Source: a virus
IMG/VR virus record: IMGVR_UViG_3300023235_000082
Span: 1-31,955 of that record
Reading direction: 5' to 3' (one strand)
DNA length: 31,955 bases
Under the pieces are notes generated by a model. That model worked only from the letters and a program-made list of their open reading frames with translations, ran no database searches and was not told the DNA's origin. Below are positions 8,150 through 15,878 of the stretch, in pieces. Numbering within the stretch: the first letter of the stretch is position 1; each line of letters opens with the position of its first letter. The position numbers were made by a program, and so were the translations under genes.

Positions 8150-9199
8150 ATGAGTGATTTTTTAAAAGACATAATAAAAGAAACTGGTAATGAATATGCC
8201 AGTCTAGTATCAGACGGTGCTTCAGGTGATGTTGATTCGTTTATAGATACAGGTTCATATATATTCAATGCCTTATTAGGCGGCTCTATTCATAGAGGAC
8301 TGCCATCAAATAAGATAACAGCAATTGCAGGTGAAAGTGCCACAGGTAAAACTTTCTTTGTATTAGGTATGTGTAAAAACTTCCTTGACAAGAATCCTGA
8401 TGGTGGAGTAATATTCTTTGAATCAGAATCAGCAATTACTAAAGAGATTATAGAAGAAAGAGGAATTGATAGTACTAGAATGGTTGTAATGCCAGTCACT
8501 ACTGTACAAGAATTTAGACATCAAGCTCTTACTGTGCTTGAAAAATATACACAACAGAATGCTTCTGAAAAGAAACCATTACTATTAGTATTAGATAGTT
8601 TAGGTATGCTATCCACCACAAAAGAAATTGAAGATACAGCAGACGGAAAAGAAACTAAAGATATGACAAGGGCACAAATTGTAAAAGCAGCCTTTAGAGT
8701 ATTAACTTTAAAATTAGGTAAGGCAAAAGTGCCTTTGATTATTACTAATCATACATATGATGTTATTGGTTCTATGTTCCCACAAAAAGAAATGGGTGGT
8801 GGATCAGGATTGAAATATGCAGCGTCATCAATCGTATATCTATCTAAAAGAAAAGAGAAAGATGGTACAGAAGTTATTGGTAATATAATACATTGTAAGA
8901 ATTATAAATCAAGATTAACTAAAGAAAACAAAGTTGTAGATGTTAGATTAACCTACAGCAAAGGTTTAGATAGATACTACGGTCTACTAGACTTGGCTTT
9001 AAAACATAATATATTTAAACAAGTTTCTACTAGGATTGAATTACCAGACGGAACAAAAACATTTGGTAAAACTATTAATAATGACCCTAAAAAATATTTC
9101 ACTAAAGAGATACTAGAACAATTAGATGGAGTGTGTAGCAAAGAGTTTAAATATGGAGATGGAGTTGAAGTCGATACCGAAACCTCACAAGACGACTAA
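8150..9199 (+). CDS. uvsX: UvsX RecA-like recombinase
   Basis: A 349-residue RecA-family strand-exchange ATPase. Walker A is AGESATGKT near residues 60-68, Walker B is [11 protein letters not shown] near 144-154, and the conserved region [20 protein letters not shown] follows. UvsX forms presynaptic filaments for recombination-dependent replication and repair, with UvsY and Dda as partners in T4. Start chosen at the ATG following CGAGGATAATTA. It has its own strong promoter and precedes the helicase gene 41 as in many marine T4-likes. Confidence 0.93.
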   Translation: MSDFLKDIIKETGNEYASLVSDGASGDVDSFIDTGSYIFNALLGGSIHRGLPSNKITAIAGESATGKTFFVLGMCKNFLDKNPDGGVIFFESESAITKEIIEERGIDSTRMVVMPVTTVQEFRHQALTVLEKYTQQNASEKKPLLLVLDSLGMLSTTKEIEDTADGKETKDMTRAQIVKAAFRVLTLKLGKAKVPLIITNHTYDVIGSMFPQKEMGGGSGLKYAASSIVYLSKRKEKDGTEVIGNIIHCKNYKSRLTKENKVVDVRLTYSKGLDRYYGLLDLALKHNIFKQVSTRIELPDGTKTFGKTINNDPKKYFTKEILEQLDGVCSKEFKYGDGVEVDTETSQDD

Positions 9200-9221
9200 C
9201 CCTAAACATAGGGAAGATTAT

Positions 9222-9497
9222 GTGTTTGTAGAAAAACCTGGACAGGATTTTACAGCACTTAAACTTATTAGTGGTCCATTTTCATCAATAGTTTATAAGT
9301 ACGGCGCCGTTGGGATCAGACCTGAGTCTGAAAAAAGACCTGATGGTACTTTGCCTATGCAATTTGACTATACTATTATAGAGAATAATATTGAAGCAGA
9401 TTGTGATAGTCAAGAATTTATTAACCATGTCGGCGATATACTTGTTGTGTTGCTTGATGAAAAACTAAAAGAAGATAAACTAAATGCCAAGAATTGA
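9222..9497 (+). CDS. Conserved small protein between uvsX and helicase
   Basis: The frame is open from an ATG at 9126 inside uvsX, but I prefer GTG 9222. It follows an AGGGAAG ribosome-binding site, does not overlap uvsX, and starts just before the conserved FVEKPGQDFTALKLISGPF. This gives 91 residues; ATGs at 9153 and 9159 are alternatives. The C-terminal part EFINHVGDILVVLLDEKL is predicted helical. Related short proteins occur between uvsX and 41 in marine T4-like phages; no function is known to me. It overlaps gene 41 by 14 bases, so the two are probably coupled. Confidence 0.62.
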   Translation: MFVEKPGQDFTALKLISGPFSSIVYKYGAVGIRPESEKRPDGTLPMQFDYTIIENNIEADCDSQEFINHVGDILVVLLDEKLKEDKLNAKN

Positions 9498-10860
9498 ACA
9501 AACAACTTTAAGTAATTTAATACATAACGAAGAATATACTAGAAAAGTTTTACCTTTTATCAAAGAAGAATACTTTGCTGATAGACTAGAAGGATTATTA
9601 TTCTCTGAGATATATCGTTTTGTTGACAAGTATAATAATCTACCAACAAAAGAATCTTTATCTATCGAAATGAACTCTAATAAGAGCGTCAATGAAGATG
9701 AATACAAAAAGATAACAGATATATTATCCACATTAAATAAAGAGCCAGTAAATTTAGAATGGCTATTAGAAACCACAGAAAAGTTTTGTAAAGATCGTGC
9801 CATACACAATGCGATACTTGGTGGTATTCAAATACTTGATGGCAAAGATAAAAAACATACCCCAGAATATCTACCTGAATTATTATCAGGTGCATTAGGT
9901 GTATCGTTTGACCAGAAAGTTGGGCATGATTATCTATTAGACTCAGAAGAAAGATATAATTTCTATAAGAAAAAAGAAGAAAGACTTGAATTAGATTTAG
10001 ATTTCTTTAACAAAATTACAAGAGGTGGTATACCAAGTAAGACTTTGAATATTTGTCTTGCAGGTACCGGTGTAGGTAAGACAATGTTTATGACACACCT
10101 TGCTTCATCTATATTATTACAAGGCAAGAATGTATTATACATTACTATGGAAATGGCAGAAGAAAGAATTGCTGAAAGAATAGATGCTAATCTATTAAAT
10201 GTTGGCATGAGTGATCTTGAAGAATTACCATACTCAATGTATGAAACAAAGATAAACAAATTACAAAGCAAGACGACAGGTAAGTTAATTATCAAAGAAT
10301 ATCCTACTGCGTCTGCTCATACAGGTCACTTCAAGAATCTATTGAGTGAGTTGTCTATGAAGAAATCATTTAAACCAGATATCATATTTGTTGATTATCT
10401 AAACATATGTTCTAGTGCTAGATTTAAGGCAGGTGCAAGTGTTAATAGTTATACTTACATTAAATCAATTGCTGAAGAATTAAGAGGTCTTGCAGTTGAG
10501 AATGATGTGCCTATATTCTCTGCTACACAAACTACAAGAGGTGGTTTTGTAAGTAGTGATGTAGGATTAGAAGATACATCTGAGAGTTTTGGTCTTCCTG
10601 CAACAGCAGACTTTATGTTTGCTTTGATTAGTAGTGAAGAACTAGAAGAAAAAAATCAGATAATGGTTAAACAATTAAAGAATAGATATAATGATCCAAC
10701 GATCAATAGAAAGTTTATTCTTGGTGTTGATAGATCAAAGATGAGATTCTATGATGTAGAACAATCAGCACAAACAAATTTAGTTGAAAGTGGTCAAACA
10801 CCTACGACTGATAATAAATTCGGGAAGAAATTAGGTCAATTCTCGGACTTTAAAATATAA
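9484..10860 (+). CDS. 41: Replicative DNA helicase gp41 (DnaB-like)
   Basis: A 458-residue RecA-fold hexameric helicase that unwinds DNA ahead of the phage fork and pairs with primase gp61. The N-terminal domain (IEQTTLSNLIHNEEYTRKVL) is of the DnaB type. Walker A AGTGVGKTM lies near 193-201, Walker B DIIFVDYLNI near 300, and the helicase signature TQTTRGGF near 350 and LKNRYNDP follow. Length is close to T4 gp41 (475). It overlaps the preceding small gene by 14 bases. Confidence 0.95.
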   Translation: MPRIEQTTLSNLIHNEEYTRKVLPFIKEEYFADRLEGLLFSEIYRFVDKYNNLPTKESLSIEMNSNKSVNEDEYKKITDILSTLNKEPVNLEWLLETTEKFCKDRAIHNAILGGIQILDGKDKKHTPEYLPELLSGALGVSFDQKVGHDYLLDSEERYNFYKKKEERLELDLDFFNKITRGGIPSKTLNICLAGTGVGKTMFMTHLASSILLQGKNVLYITMEMAEERIAERIDANLLNVGMSDLEELPYSMYETKINKLQSKTTGKLIIKEYPTASAHTGHFKNLLSELSMKKSFKPDIIFVDYLNICSSARFKAGASVNSYTYIKSIAEELRGLAVENDVPIFSATQTTRGGFVSSDVGLEDTSESFGLPATADFMFALISSEELEEKNQIMVKQLKNRYNDPTINRKFILGVDRSKMRFYDVEQSAQTNLVESGQTPTTDNKFGKKLGQFSDFKI

Positions 10861-10883
10861 GACCTAACTAAAAAGGAAAAACA

Positions 10884-11087
10884 ATGGCTACAGGAAAAGT
10901 AAAATGGTTTGACGCAAAAAAAGGATTCGGATTTATAACACCAGATGATGGTGGTAAAGACGCTTTTTTACACGTTTCAGCATTACAAGCTGCAAGTATC
11001 GAAACAATAAATGACGGACAAGCAGTAACATACGAAATAACAGAACAGCGTGGTAAAGAAGCTGCTTCTGAAATACAACTAGCATAA
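10884..11087 (+). CDS. Cold-shock domain protein (CspA-like)
   Basis: A 67-residue protein that is a complete cold-shock domain: MATGKVKWFDAKKGFGFI with RNP1-like KGFGFI, and RNP2-like DAFLHVS. It binds single-stranded RNA or DNA and in bacteria melts mRNA structure or antiterminates. The length and sequence are so close to bacterial CspA that host origin is likely. A good AAAAAGGAAAAACA ribosome-binding site precedes it. Encoded right after helicase, it might act as an RNA chaperone or single-strand binder during infection; that role is inferred. Confidence 0.93.
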   Translation: MATGKVKWFDAKKGFGFITPDDGGKDAFLHVSALQAASIETINDGQAVTYEITEQRGKEAASEIQLA

Positions 11088-11097
11088 GGAGAAAACA

Positions 11098-11337
11098 ATG
11101 GCAATAACAATTGATGGTAAGTCATATGACGAAACTAAACTAGACGAAAAGTGTAAAAACGCTATCGTACAGGTCAATTCATTACAAGGAAAACTAAGAC
11201 AGTTATCAGCAGAATTTGATAATGTAAAAGTTTTAATTAAACACCACAGCGAATACTTAACAAGTAATCTACCTGCAAGTGCTTTAGTAGAAGAACCTAC
11301 TAAAGATGGTGAGCCTGCTGAAGAACCTAAAGTATAG
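11098..11337 (+). CDS. Small conserved phage protein (DUF6447-like)
   Basis: A 79-residue protein starting MAITIDGKSYDETKLDEKCK, then a helical segment (NSLQGKLRQLSAEFDNVKVL) and an acidic, proline-rich tail (EEPTKDGEPAEEP). The opening resembles the small DUF6447 family common in phages. A strong AAGGAGAAAACA ribosome-binding site lies 10 nt after the cold-shock gene, so both are probably one transcript. Function unknown. Confidence 0.7.
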   Translation: MAITIDGKSYDETKLDEKCKNAIVQVNSLQGKLRQLSAEFDNVKVLIKHHSEYLTSNLPASALVEEPTKDGEPAEEPKV

Positions 11338-11338
11338 T

Positions 11339-11614
11339 ATGAGAAAACAGAAAAGCAGCAATAGGACTCGAACTTTTCCTGGTGATAGAAAACCAGGAAG
11401 GTCTGTATCAAAAGATAAGATGTCTTATGAAGTAAAATTGAGTAAGTATAAAGGACAAATGCGATGGATGGTTATTGAAAGACCTACCGGCAGTATTCTT
11501 TGTGCTTCAACTTTTGAAGACAAGGCTAGAGAACTAGCTGCTTTTCACAATAAACACAAACTCTGGGTGCCACAAGGCGGAGTTGTTAAGTTTCTGACCA
11601 TGGGCAGAATATAA
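11339..11614 (+). CDS. Small basic conserved protein before tRNA-Asp
   Basis: I place the start at ATG 11339, one base after the upstream TAG, giving 91 residues; an earlier ATG at 11306 would overlap the previous gene by 32 bases. The N-terminus is strongly basic (MRKQKSSNRTRTFPGDRK). RWMVIERPTGSILCASTFED and ARELAAFHNKHKLW resemble a small conserved protein of T4-like phages of unknown role. The stop ends 1 nt before the tRNA gene. Confidence 0.65.
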   Translation: MRKQKSSNRTRTFPGDRKPGRSVSKDKMSYEVKLSKYKGQMRWMVIERPTGSILCASTFEDKARELAAFHNKHKLWVPQGGVVKFLTMGRI

Positions 11615-11615
11615 T

Positions 11616-11692
<77 letters not shown>

Positions 11693-11701
11693 TATATTTG
11701 C

Positions 11702-11732
11702 TTGACTTTCTATTCATATTACTATATAAATA
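11702..11732 (+). promoter_or_regulatory. Merged sigma70 and late promoter for the 11738 gene
   Basis: TTGACT (11702-11707), 17 nt, then TATAAA (11725-11730), which is also the start of an exact late box TATAAATA (11725-11732). Predicted starts are 11737 (sigma70) and 11738 (late), at the ATG of the next gene, leaving no leader. Confidence 0.65.
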
Positions 11733-11737
11733 GTGGT

Positions 11738-12964
11738 ATGCCTAATATTAATAATATATCTATTTCAGAAGCAGAATTTACTGGTATGCAGGAGAGAGCA
11801 ACTGCGTTTATACTAGAACGAGCCTTTAAAGATAATAAAAGATTTAATAGTGTTGAAGATATTATAAAGGATAAAACAACAAAATCTGGTCTTGAAAAAA
11901 TATTTAGAACAGGCAATAAACAAATTTTTAAATTTAATCTTCCTGTTCAATCAAAAACACCTGAAGATACATGGATTACTACTTTTTATTTACAACAAAA
12001 ACGTTTACTAAGAGAATTTTCTGGTGCTAATTTTACAGTATTTAACCGTGATGGTGGGTTTATGAAATTCATATCAGATTTGATTAAATCTAAATTTGGA
12101 ATATCAAGAAAAGACGCATGGAACCCTGCTGATATATTTTTAATAAAACAAGCAAATGTCTTTAAAGAAAAGATAAAAAAAGAACTTGAAGGACCTAGTG
12201 GCACTCAAACAATAAAAGAATTGAATGCTATAATGAGGTCTATGTTTGAGAAAAGAGAAGTGGTGGGTATTTCTTTAAAAAAGATATCAGGTAAACAGGC
12301 ACTATATGAAGAAATTAATGTCAATAATGATTTTTATAAAAAATTAGAACAAAAATCAGGTGATTATAGTTTAAAACTAGGTAAGATAATTTTAAAATTA
12401 GATTTAGATAAAAATAAATTTAGAACAAAAGATTCTAATATTTTTTTATTTGATGGTGATGGTAAAGAAATCGCAAAATATCAATTAAAAGGTAACACAA
12501 CTTCCAGACTTTCAAATTTAGTATTTGAACCAGTAGAAAAAGCTGCAGGTTCGGCTAGATTAGGTAAAGCACCTTTACAGTTAGTGGCAAAACTTGCTGC
12601 ATTTTACGACAAAAGTATGTACAATGAAACAACTAAAAATAATGCAAACTATCCCCAAGATATCAAACAGTTTTTAAAAAGACAAAAAGAATATGAAAAA
12701 ATGTATGATAGATTATCTAAAAATCCACTAGTTAAAGAAATGGGTGTTAGGTCTAAAGTAGAATTTTTAAATAATTTTCAAAAGGCATTTAGCGGCCCAG
12801 AACCTTGGATTGCTAATATTAAATTAATGCAAATTTATTTTATAGATAAAGTTTTACAATTATCTAAAGACAAAAGAAATGAGTTTTTAACTGATTTGTT
12901 ATTTGTATCACAGAAAAAAGGTGATAAAGTATTTGATTTTGGACCATTTGGAAAACTATACTAG
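11738..12964 (+). CDS. Conserved protein of unknown function, possibly nuclease-like
   Basis: The true start is ATG 11738; the longer open frame runs back into the tRNA. This gives 408 residues. No Shine-Dalgarno is present and the promoter abuts the ATG. KDAWNPADIFLIKQ and VVGISLKKISGKQALYEEI recall the [P]-D ... [S-L-K] pattern of PD-(D/E)XK nucleases and of giant-virus and phage proteins with a WNPADI motif, but I cannot confirm a catalytic site. The N-terminus NINNISISEAEF contains an I-S-E-A site. The rest (FDGDGKEIAKYQLKG and a helical C-terminus) is unassigned. Low confidence for function, high for coding. Confidence 0.75.
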   Translation: MPNINNISISEAEFTGMQERATAFILERAFKDNKRFNSVEDIIKDKTTKSGLEKIFRTGNKQIFKFNLPVQSKTPEDTWITTFYLQQKRLLREFSGANFTVFNRDGGFMKFISDLIKSKFGISRKDAWNPADIFLIKQANVFKEKIKKELEGPSGTQTIKELNAIMRSMFEKREVVGISLKKISGKQALYEEINVNNDFYKKLEQKSGDYSLKLGKIILKLDLDKNKFRTKDSNIFLFDGDGKEIAKYQLKGNTTSRLSNLVFEPVEKAAGSARLGKAPLQLVAKLAAFYDKSMYNETTKNNANYPQDIKQFLKRQKEYEKMYDRLSKNPLVKEMGVRSKVEFLNNFQKAFSGPEPWIANIKLMQIYFIDKVLQLSKDKRNEFLTDLLFVSQKKGDKVFDFGPFGKLY

Positions 12965-13004
12965 TAACCTCTTGGTTGTTCATGTTTTGTTCTCATATAA
13001 GGAC

Positions 13005-13040
13005 TTGACTTTTAGTTCAAAATGTGATATAATATAAATA
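13005..13040 (+). promoter_or_regulatory. sigma70 promoter overlapping a late box, upstream of the first GIY-YIG gene
   Basis: TTGACT (13005-13010), 17 nt, TATAAT (13028-13033), then an exact TATAAATA (13033-13040) sharing one base. It probably serves the endonuclease and the ligase-like gene downstream. The 138-nt gap also contains a weak AACC-TCTT-GGTT stem near 12966. Confidence 0.7.
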
Positions 13041-13102
13041 TAAGAAACAATTGAGTTATATGGAAAATGTGATTATAGTAATGGAAACAATGAAAGAGGA
13101 CA

Positions 13103-13747
13103 ATGTTTATTTATCTTACTAATAATTTAATAAATGGTAAAAAGTATATAGGTGTATGCACAAGGAATAGTGAATCTTACTTAGGAAGTGGAACACTATT
13201 AAAGGCAGCTATAAAAAAATACGGAAGACAAAATTTCAAAAGAACAATATTAGAACATTGTTCCAGTCCTAAAGAAACATATAGCAAAGAAATATACTAT
13301 ATCCAAAAATATAACGCTGTAAAATCTGATGAGTTTTATAACTTATCGTATGGTGGTAACGGTGGTAATTCCGAAACTCAAAAAGAATACTGGTCTAACA
13401 TAGAAGATAACACGGTTGCCAGAAATTGGAGCAGAGTTCCAACTTATAGTATGTTAGGTAAAAAACATAGTGATAAAACTAAAAGACTTATAGGTTCTAA
13501 AAGTGTGAATAGAAATTGGGGTAGAAAAACTCCAGTTACAGGACACAATAATCCTAGAGCAAAAGAATGTTATGTTAATAACAAATATTATCAATGCTTA
13601 AAATATTTTTGGAATGAAAATCAAGATATACCATATTCATCATTAAAAGGTGCTGCTAGTGGCAACGGTTACCTTAAAAAATACAATTTAACAGTTATGT
13701 ATAAAGATACATTAAAAATAGAAAGGTCAGGTGCTCCGAATGTTTAG
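13103..13747 (+). CDS. GIY-YIG homing endonuclease (first copy)
   Basis: A 214-residue protein beginning with a GIY-YIG nuclease domain: MFIYLTNNLINGKKYIGVCT, then LGSGTLLKAAIKKYGRQNF and FYNLSYGGNGGN. The C-terminal half is basic with NUMOD-like DNA-binding segments (MLGKKHSDKTKRLIGSKSVN and YYQCLKYFWNEN). A good AAAGAGGACA ribosome-binding site precedes it. Its stop codon lies inside the first codons of the ligase-like gene (ATG 13740), so insertion happened exactly at that gene's 5' edge. A second, unrelated-in-detail GIY-YIG gene lies at its 3' edge. Confidence 0.85.
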   Translation: MFIYLTNNLINGKKYIGVCTRNSESYLGSGTLLKAAIKKYGRQNFKRTILEHCSSPKETYSKEIYYIQKYNAVKSDEFYNLSYGGNGGNSETQKEYWSNIEDNTVARNWSRVPTYSMLGKKHSDKTKRLIGSKSVNRNWGRKTPVTGHNNPRAKECYVNNKYYQCLKYFWNENQDIPYSSLKGAASGNGYLKKYNLTVMYKDTLKIERSGAPNV

Positions 13748-14963
13748 TTTCAAAGGTTTAATTACCGAAGAAAAGAATACTCATTTGGAGCACCTTTGAC
13801 TAGAAGATGAGATTATTAATAATGGAACAAGTGGTGCAAAAACTTCAATTGAGTTTTTAAAGTCTATCAAAAAAATGCTTCAGGGAGGTAAGGGAGGTTC
13901 AAACGTTTCAGTTAAATGGGACGGCGCACCTGCTATATTCTGTGGTATTAATCCAGAGAATGATAGATTTTTTGTTGGAACAAAATCAATTTTTAATGCA
14001 ACGCCTAAGATAAACTACACCGTGTCGGATATATCCAGAAATCACGGCGGCGCTTTAGCGGATAAACTTGCTGTTGCATTAAAATATTTACCTAAATTAG
14101 GTATCAACGGCGTAATACAAGGTGACTTATTGTTTACAGATGATGATAAGAAGATGGCTAATGTTAATGGAGAAAAGTCAATTGTATTTACACCAAACAC
14201 AATAACTTATGCAGTACCAGTTGCTAGTACATCTATGTACGATAGAATACGAGCTGCAAAGATTGGTATAATTTTTCACACATCATATTCAGGTAAGACA
14301 ATCAAAACTATGAAAGCAAGTTTTGGTGCAAGTGTGAGTGGATTAAGACAAAACAAAAACGTATTCTTTGATGACGCAAGATACAAACAGGCAGAAGATC
14401 CTGGTTTCACTAAAGGTGAAGAAAGTAAATTTGATGCCATCATAAACATGGCAGAAGGATCAGTTTACAAAGCAGGTGCTTTTATTGATCTAGTTAAAAG
14501 GGACAAAGGGCCTTTATCTTTAGGTGTTCAACTTAAAACATTTTTCAATACATACATAAGATCAGGAACAAAGATTGGTAATACAAAGGTATTGGCAAAT
14601 AACTTTGAAGTGTATTTCATAGATAAATTAAAGAAAGAAATTGACTCTGTAAAAACAGATAAGGCAAAACAAAAATACAAAGAAATACTAGAAGTAGGTA
14701 TGAAAATTTTAAGACCTAATAGACAAGGTTTATATTTTGCTATTGCTTCTTACATCACACTACAAACAGCTAAAAGTTTCTTGTTAAGTAAGTTAAATCA
14801 GATACAAAGTATAGGTTCTTTTATGAGAACTGGCAATGGATACAAAGTAACAAACCCAGAAGGATATGTTGCAATAAATAAAGGTGGTGCTGTTAAACTA
14901 GTAGATAGATTAGTTTTTAGTCAAGCAAATTTTAATGTTGCCAAGGACTGGATCCGAGGATAA
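13740..14963 (+). CDS. Covalent-nucleotidyltransferase (ligase)-like protein with leader separated by an in-frame UGA
   Basis: The open frame from ATG 13875 lacks its beginning. Reading upstream in the same frame gives MFSFKGLITEEKNTHLEHL, then TGA (13797-13799), then LEDEIINNGTSG and onward. The start therefore looks to be ATG 13740, with one internal stop. The body has VSVKWDGAPAIFCG (K-x-D-G, like motif I of RNA/DNA ligases), GVIQGDLLF, and EGYVAINKGGAVKLVDRLVF near the end, like the EG...K-x-V motif IV-V region. I infer an ATP-dependent ligase-like fold; activity is unproven. The leader resembles a capsid-targeting sequence (L-I-T-E). The stop may be bypassed, read through, or be a disabling mutation. 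It is flanked by two GIY-YIG genes. Confidence 0.7.
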
Positions 14964-14968
14964 TTAAT

Positions 14969-15442
14969 ATGAATAAAGTATATTGCATAACAAATAAAAT
15001 TAATAACAAGAAGTATGTTGGATTTACTTCTATGACTATACCTAAAAGAATGGGACAACATAGACACAAAGCAAAAAATGAGAAGAAGCAACCTATTCAT
15101 TTAGCAATAAACAAATATGGTTGGGAAAATTTTGATATTGATATATTATATGAGGGTGAAGACGCTTTAGATAGAGAAGATAGTTATATAAAACAAATGG
15201 GAGATTACAATATTACTCCTGGCGGTTCAGCAAACCAAAAAGGTAGAACTTGGAAGTGGAGTGAAGAACAAAAATTAAATGTTAAAGGTAAAATAGGAAG
15301 AAAACCTGGTTGTACACCTTGGAATAAAGGATTAAAAACAGGACCATCTAATAGAGTTTATAAATTAAAGCCTGTTGAAGAATTAACATATAGTGGATTG
15401 TATATGAGAGATTATAACAAAGGAATTAAAAGAAGAAAGTAA
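14969..15442 (+). CDS. GIY-YIG homing endonuclease (second copy) with NUMOD3
   Basis: A 157-residue protein: MNKVYCITNKINNKKYVGFT is the GIY-YIG core, with the conserved arginine in KRMGQHRHK, AINKYGWENFDIDIL and DREDSYIKQMGDYN carrying the catalytic-type glutamate. TPWNKGLKTGPSN is a NUMOD3 motif like those in the HNH protein at 331. It starts 5 nt after the ligase-like gene with a GAGGATAATTAAT ribosome-binding site. It is a free-standing homing endonuclease, target unknown. Confidence 0.87.
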   Translation: MNKVYCITNKINNKKYVGFTSMTIPKRMGQHRHKAKNEKKQPIHLAINKYGWENFDIDILYEGEDALDREDSYIKQMGDYNITPGGSANQKGRTWKWSEEQKLNVKGKIGRKPGCTPWNKGLKTGPSNRVYKLKPVEELTYSGLYMRDYNKGIKRRK

Positions 15443-15443
15443 T

Positions 15444-15878
15444 ATGAGTTTTATAGACAGCGAAGCAATGAAACTAACTGAACTATTAGTACCATGGATA
15501 GCAATATTATTTTCTATAATGATAGCATTTTGGTTAAAAGACTTTGCTCAAAACTTTATGGTCGGATTAAAGTTTCGTATGAATACTGCTTTTAACGAAG
15601 GAGATAAAGTTATACTAGATGGTAAAGACGCTCTGATAGTTAAGATAGGCATGAGAGATACAGTATTTGGTGTATTTTCTGATAAAGGATACACATGGAG
15701 ATATGTACCTAATGTAAAGATACCTAATTTAAAATTAGAAAAGATTATACATAAAGAACTACATATTGACACAGAAGAAGAAAAGGCTGGGAAACTACAA
15801 AAGATGATAGATGATTTACAAGATAAAAGAATTAAAGAAAATCAAGACGCAATTAACAAATTAAAAAAATTAAAATGA
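15444..15878 (+). CDS. Minimal MscS-like mechanosensitive channel protein
   Basis: A 144-residue protein with one hydrophobic segment near residues 12-30 (ELLVPWIAILFSIMIAFWL), followed by a domain like the MscS beta domain: NFMVGLKFRMNTAFNEGDKV, then IVKIGMRDTVFGVFSDKG and RYVPNVKIPNLKLEK. The order GD-V, T-V, VPN-x-x-I is typical of MscS. E. coli MscS has three membrane helices and 286 residues; only the pore-helix-like segment and beta domain are kept, plus a charged coiled-coil tail. It might form or modify an inner-membrane channel. It overlaps the next gene by an ATGA. Confidence 0.65.
   Translation: MSFIDSEAMKLTELLVPWIAILFSIMIAFWLKDFAQNFMVGLKFRMNTAFNEGDKVILDGKDALIVKIGMRDTVFGVFSDKGYTWRYVPNVKIPNLKLEKIIHKELHIDTEEEKAGKLQKMIDDLQDKRIKENQDAINKLKKLK

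Noticed and set aside
9126-9221. Earlier start for the small gene after uvsX
   Set aside because: It overlaps uvsX by 74 bases without a good ribosome-binding site; GTG 9222 has AGGGAAG and matches the conserved beginning. ATG 9153 or 9159 remain possible.
12966-12977. Hairpin AACC-TCTT-GGTT as terminator after the 11738 gene
   Set aside because: Only 4 bp and the following tract is not a clear T run; too weak to call.
13797-13799. TGA reassigned as a sense codon throughout the phage
   Set aside because: Genes 62, the methyltransferase, the Mom-like gene and the HAD gene end at TGA at sensible places, so TGA is a stop here.
13792-13805. RF2-like +1 frameshift at CTT-TGA-C in the ligase-like gene
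   Set aside because: The sequence and upstream GGAG mimic prfB, but the +1 frame reads GAC-TAG and stops at once, so it cannot join the downstream frame. Hop or readthrough are kept instead.
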